DNA from: G020350405 sp964513655
GTDB taxonomy: Bacteria; Planctomycetota; Phycisphaerae; Sedimentisphaerales; Anaerobacaceae
Assembly (NCBI GenBank): GCA_964513655.1
Contig: CAZENQ010000120.1
Coordinates: 1 to 9,510, forward strand
Direction of reading: 5' to 3'
DNA length: 9,510 bases
In this document: positions 6,449-9,510 of the stretch, piece after piece
Layout: the number at the start of each line of letters is the position of its first letter
Position numbering within the stretch: position 1 is the stretch's first letter
Translations under genes and position numbers: made by a program
The notes under the pieces: model-generated
What the model was told of the DNA's origin: nothing
Databases searched by the model: none
What the model saw: the letters and a program-made list of their open reading frames with translations, nothing else

Positions 6449-6454
6449 AAAGGA
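6449..6454 (+). promoter_or_regulatory. Ribosome binding site fixing the start at 6461
   Basis: AAAGGA lies 6 bases before ATG 6461. It overlaps the alternative in-frame TTG at 6446, which has no ribosome site of its own, so ATG 6461 is the better start. Confidence 0.6.
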
Positions 6455-6460
6455 CGCAAA

Positions 6461-7777
6461 ATGGGGAACGAAAAAGAATCCAGTCAGTTGCTCGACAACC
6501 TTCTCTTTCCAAAAATATTCCGAACTTTCCGCATGTCCATTTATTACAACAGTCTGATAATTGGCTTTATGGCGGTCGCCATTATCTGTCTGACGGGGTG
6601 GATTATGGACTTTAGCAGGACGGTTGTTGTGGCACCGGGAGGCGAAATTACTGATCTGCAAGTCTATATGACCAATCCCAAAGAAGTGAAATCACACATT
6701 GAAAATTACGAGGAAGTCGGCGAGCGGAGAGGCGTATATTCCACACTGTGGCATTTTGCCGCCGCAAGATTTCACGGAGCCCTAAATTCACTATTTGCTT
6801 TCAACCTTCCTGGTGTAGCAGCAAACATTGCGCAGTACTTTAAAGCAGTGGGATGGGCGTTAAGGCACCATTTTCTTTACTGCATAATACTTTTCGCAAT
6901 AAAACTTGCCGTGATTTCGGTTGCCGGCGGCAGCCTGTGCCGAATTGCAGCCTTGCAGTTTGCCCAAGGCGAAAAACCGGGGCTAACGGAGGCGCTGCGC
7001 TTCGGCACAAAGAAATTCCTGAGCTTTTTTACTGCACCTCTGGCGCCGGTTGGGATAATTATCCTCGTGGGGCTGTTTGTATTTATTCTGGGATTGCTGG
7101 GCAATATTCCGCGGGTCGGCGAGTTGATAATGGGTATCTTTATGCCGCTGGCTCTAATCGCCGGGGCCTTGATAGCAGTCATTTTAATAGGGACAGTTGC
7201 CGGCTTTAACCTAATGTTTCCTGCTGTGGCATATGATGGTTCGGACTGTTTTGACGCAATAAGCCGCTCTTTCAGTTACGTATATTCAAAGCCGTGGCGG
7301 ATGGCTTTTTATAGCGCGCTCGCTATGGTTTATGGTGCGATTTGTTACATATTCGTTCGATTTTTTGCCTTTTTACTACTCTGGGCCACCCGCTGGTTTC
7401 TGCAGCTTGGCATCTGGGTCGACAGCAGCAGTAAAGAAAGTAACAAGCTTTCGGTAATCTGGCCGGAGCCAAGCTTCATAAATTTGCTTGGTTCACCAGA
7501 TTTAGCCGCAGCTAATTGGTCGGAAGTATTTGCGGCTTTCCTGGTACACCTATTTCTGCTGGTTATCGTCGGTTTATTAGTTTCCTTCATACTCAGCTTT
7601 TATTTTTCCGCCAATACTATAATCTACTCACTTATGCGCAACAGGGTTGATAACACAGCCATAGAGGACATTTATACCGACCTCGAGGATATCCAAACTG
7701 AGCCGACGACCACCGAATCCGAAGAACCGCAACCAGAGGCAGGAACGCAGGAAGAGCCATCGGATTCAGGAGAGTAA
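6461..7777 (+). CDS. Multi-pass inner-membrane protein of unknown function with acidic C-terminal tail
   Basis: I do not recognise a named family. The 438-residue protein has about six hydrophobic segments, near 31-48, 138-160, 196-222, 230-260, 283-310 and 360-385. A soluble loop of about 85 residues (51-135) lies between the first two. In the middle a conserved-looking stretch, FPAVAYDGSDCFDAISRSFS followed by YVYSKPWR, joins helices 4 and 5. The alternating small and aromatic residues suggest a structural or transport-related fold, but no catalytic motif is evident. The last 40 or so residues (from about 398) are rich in Glu, Asp, Thr and Pro and should be disordered. The start at ATG 6461 is supported by AAAGGA. 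It has its own promoter with a palindrome and no close operon partner, as 132 bases separate it from the next gene. Expression and membrane location are likely; the role is unknown. Confidence 0.8.
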   Translation: MGNEKESSQLLDNLLFPKIFRTFRMSIYYNSLIIGFMAVAIICLTGWIMDFSRTVVVAPGGEITDLQVYMTNPKEVKSHIENYEEVGERRGVYSTLWHFAAARFHGALNSLFAFNLPGVAANIAQYFKAVGWALRHHFLYCIILFAIKLAVISVAGGSLCRIAALQFAQGEKPGLTEALRFGTKKFLSFFTAPLAPVGIIILVGLFVFILGLLGNIPRVGELIMGIFMPLALIAGALIAVILIGTVAGFNLMFPAVAYDGSDCFDAISRSFSYVYSKPWRMAFYSALAMVYGAICYIFVRFFAFLLLWATRWFLQLGIWVDSSSKESNKLSVIWPEPSFINLLGSPDLAAANWSEVFAAFLVHLFLLVIVGLLVSFILSFYFSANTIIYSLMRNRVDNTAIEDIYTDLEDIQTEPTTTESEEPQPEAGTQEEPSDSGE

Positions 7778-7813
7778 CCGAATAAAAAGCTATACAGCGT
7801 CTTGCGGCCATCC

Positions 7814-7832
7814 CAATTGAGCGGTGACAATT
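7814..7832. repeat. Inverted repeat just upstream of the polysaccharide gene promoter
   Basis: AATTG (7815-7819) and CAATT (7828-7832) are inverted copies with an 8-base spacer, ending 2 bases before the -35 hexamer. A further CAATTG occurs at 7876-7881, downstream of the expected transcription start. The layout could be a regulator site, but the arms are short and AT-rich, so chance is a real alternative. Confidence 0.25.
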
Positions 7833-7834
7833 TC

Positions 7835-7863
7835 TTGACACACGTTTAAGTTGTTGTTATAGT
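7835..7863 (+). promoter_or_regulatory. Near-consensus sigma-70 promoter for the FlaA1-type gene
   Basis: TTGACA (7835-7840) is a perfect -35 hexamer, and TATAGT (7858-7863) lies exactly 17 bases downstream. Transcription should begin near 7870, giving a leader of about 40 bases before ATG 7910. This is the strongest promoter match in the window and marks the start of a new transcription unit running off the right edge. Confidence 0.65.
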
Positions 7864-7909
7864 TAAAGTTGTGAGCAATTGTGTGGAGAAGTTATAGTGT
7901 TGGTAAAAT

Positions 7910-9510
7910 ATGCCTGACTCAGAAGCAAATACACAACCAAAAGAGAAGAAGCCATACTCGTCAGAACTTTCAACACCCCCCCCTGTGCTACTTAAATTTC
8001 GCAAACCCCTGATTATACTCGCCCATATAGTCGTTTTTACCATCTCTTTATTGCTTTCTTTCCTGCTGGCAAACAATATGCAGTTCAAACGCAGCTGGCT
8101 TGTAGACCAGTACCCTCTTTTGCTATTGTTCTGCATCATCATCAAGCTGGTAATATTCGGGCTTCTCAAGCAATACCGCGGCTGGTGGCGATATGTAGGC
8201 ATATCAGACCTTACCGGGATTCTTGGGGCTTCTCTTGGCAGCACGGCCATCATTTTTGTTCTGTGGTATAGCATGGTTCTGGGTGTGGATTCAGTTCGCA
8301 TGTACGTTCAAGACATAGCTCATCTAAGCCAAAGCATATTTCTTCTTGACATGTTTGGCACGTTTTTGCTTTTGGCAGGACTGCGGATGGTAATCCGACT
8401 CTATCACGAGGAGTTCCGCGCGGTCGAAACAGGTCGATTGAAGCGATTTCTGATAGTCGGCGGCGGCAATGCCGGCGAAGCATTGCTTCGCGAAATTCAT
8501 CGGATGCCCGTTGTAGAATACGAGGTCGCCGGTTTTGTGGATGACGATCCTGCCAAACAAGGTGTCTTTATCCACGGTCTGCCTGTGCTTGGAACCGTCG
8601 AACAGTTGCCCAAAATCTGTGAGGACCGTGATATCGAAGAAATTGCCATTGCAATGCCCTCGGCGACTCACAGCGAAATAAGGCGCGTTATTCGGGTATG
8701 CGAGGGCGCAAAAATCCGGTTCCGTACCGTACCATCAATTACAGATATTGCATCGGGCAGATTCAAAGTCTCACAAATTCGCGACGTTGATATAAATGAC
8801 CTACTGGGGCGAGAAGCGGTGGAGCTTGACCTCGAGTCAATAGAAGCTTTCGCGAAGGACAAAACGGTTCTTGTCACAGGAGCCGGCGGTTCTATCGGTT
8901 CTGAGATGTGCAGACAGCTATGCAACTTTAATCCGAGGCTTCTTTTGCTTATCGAGCAGGCGGAAAATCCGCTGTTTTACATAGAGCGAGAATTACGGCA
9001 GAGATTTCCGCAGGTCGCCATAAAGGCGATTATCTGCAACATCACCGACAAGAGGCGCGTTGAAGGGCTTTTCGAAGAGTATAAACCAGAAGTTGTAATT
9101 CACGCAGCTGCGCACAAGCACGTACCTCTGATGGAACTGAATCCGGGCGAAGGCATCAAAAACAACGTCGTCGGCACACAGGTGGTCGGTGGCGCTGCGG
9201 ATAAATACGGTACTACTAATTTTGTCATGATCAGTACTGACAAGGCCGTTAATCCAACGTCGCTGATGGGTTCATCCAAGCGAATAGCTGAGATGCATAT
9301 TCAGGACCTGAGCAGAACGAGCAAGACGCATTTTGTCACTGTGCGTTTCGGCAATGTACTTGGCTCGGACGGGTCGGTGGTACCTATCTTCAAGAAGCAG
9401 ATAGCCGAAGGCGGGCCAGTAACCGTAACCCACCCAGAGATGAAGCGGTATTTTATGACTATACCGGAAGCGAGCCAGCTTGTCCTGCAGGCAGCAACAA
9501 TGGGAAAAGG
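7910..9510 (+). CDS. FlaA1/PglF/WbpM-type nucleotide-sugar 4,6-dehydratase, polysaccharide biosynthesis (3' end outside window)
   Basis: The frame is open from ATG 7910 to the window edge, giving 533 residues of a family usually about 600-650 long. Members remove water from UDP-GlcNAc-type sugars at the inner membrane for surface polysaccharide or glycan synthesis. About four helices lie near 34-55, 68-88, 103-126 and 142-165. A first nucleotide-binding fold begins FLIVGGGNAGEALL at 180-193. The catalytic Rossmann domain begins VTGAGGSIGSE at 322-332. The active site reads STDKAVNPTS at 442-451, then M453 and K457. The T443, M453, K457 spacing matches the Met-for-Tyr triad of PglF and WbpM. 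VRFGNVLGSDGSVVP and MKRYFMTIPEA follow. GGAGAA at 7885-7890 is about 19 bases from the ATG, so the ribosome site is weak. Exact substrate is unknown. Confidence 0.92.
   Translation, partial: MPDSEANTQPKEKKPYSSELSTPPPVLLKFRKPLIILAHIVVFTISLLLSFLLANNMQFKRSWLVDQYPLLLLFCIIIKLVIFGLLKQYRGWWRYVGISDLTGILGASLGSTAIIFVLWYSMVLGVDSVRMYVQDIAHLSQSIFLLDMFGTFLLLAGLRMVIRLYHEEFRAVETGRLKRFLIVGGGNAGEALLREIHRMPVVEYEVAGFVDDDPAKQGVFIHGLPVLGTVEQLPKICEDRDIEEIAIAMPSATHSEIRRVIRVCEGAKIRFRTVPSITDIASGRFKVSQIRDVDINDLLGREAVELDLESIEAFAKDKTVLVTGAGGSIGSEMCRQLCNFNPRLLLLIEQAENPLFYIERELRQRFPQVAIKAIICNITDKRRVEGLFEEYKPEVVIHAAAHKHVPLMELNPGEGIKNNVVGTQVVGGAADKYGTTNFVMISTDKAVNPTSLMGSSKRIAEMHIQDLSRTSKTHFVTVRFGNVLGSDGSVVPIFKKQIAEGGPVTVTHPEMKRYFMTIPEASQLVLQAATMGK

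Noticed and set aside
7814..7832. Resemblance to the lac operator (AATTG, AGCGG, CAATT)
   Set aside because: The spacing is shorter than in lacO, and no LacI-type regulator or sugar operon is present, so the likeness is most likely accidental.
7846..8301. Reverse-strand open frame of 151 codons over the promoter and 5' end of the FlaA1-type gene
   Set aside because: The + strand frame here continues into unmistakable dehydratase motifs, and the reverse translation has no recognisable features.
1..9510. Mobile element, CRISPR array, toxin-antitoxin pair or defence system
   Set aside because: No direct-repeat array, terminal inverted repeats, transposase or integrase motifs, or small paired genes were seen; nearly all genes are recognisable chromosomal functions.

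Overview
The window reads as an ordinary stretch of bacterial chromosome with genes on the + strand only and about half GC. The best guess for the source is a planctomycete, possibly of the Phycisphaerae type. This rests on the DksA/TraR-like protein with a mostly cysteine-free zinc-finger region, the endonuclease-type MutL and the general gene style. It is an inference, not a proven placement. I see no insertion sequence, phage gene, CRISPR array, tRNA or rRNA.

Region 1 (1-5214) looks like one long transcription unit: the 3' end of gpmI (glycolysis), mutL (mismatch repair), then a three-gene ABC importer of the BtuFCD/FecBCD class (binding protein, permease, ATPase). The binding protein resembles the vitamin B12 protein BtuF most closely. 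The four genes from mutL on are separated by 0-4 bases, so the importer appears to be translationally coupled to mutL. No cobalamin riboswitch is visible inside the window.

Region 2 (5215-6333) starts with a 228-base gap. It holds a hairpin just after the ATPase gene and two good promoter candidates for a DksA/TraR-family regulator with a GTG start. A 198-base gap with three short hairpins follows, one of them a plausible terminator. Then comes yacG, a small zinc protein of the gyrase-inhibitor family.

Region 3 (6334-7777) has an AT-rich promoter with a perfect 18-base palindrome over its -10 region, followed by a six-helix membrane protein of unknown function with an acidic tail.

Region 4 (7778-9510) has a near-consensus promoter (TTGACA, 17 bases, TATAGT) driving a FlaA1/PglF/WbpM-type nucleotide-sugar dehydratase. 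That gene runs off the right edge and probably opens a surface-polysaccharide locus.

No clearly new biological system is visible. The points most worth a second look are the altered DksA-like factor, the mutL-importer coupling, the palindrome-controlled membrane protein gene and the hairpin-rich gap after the DksA-like gene.
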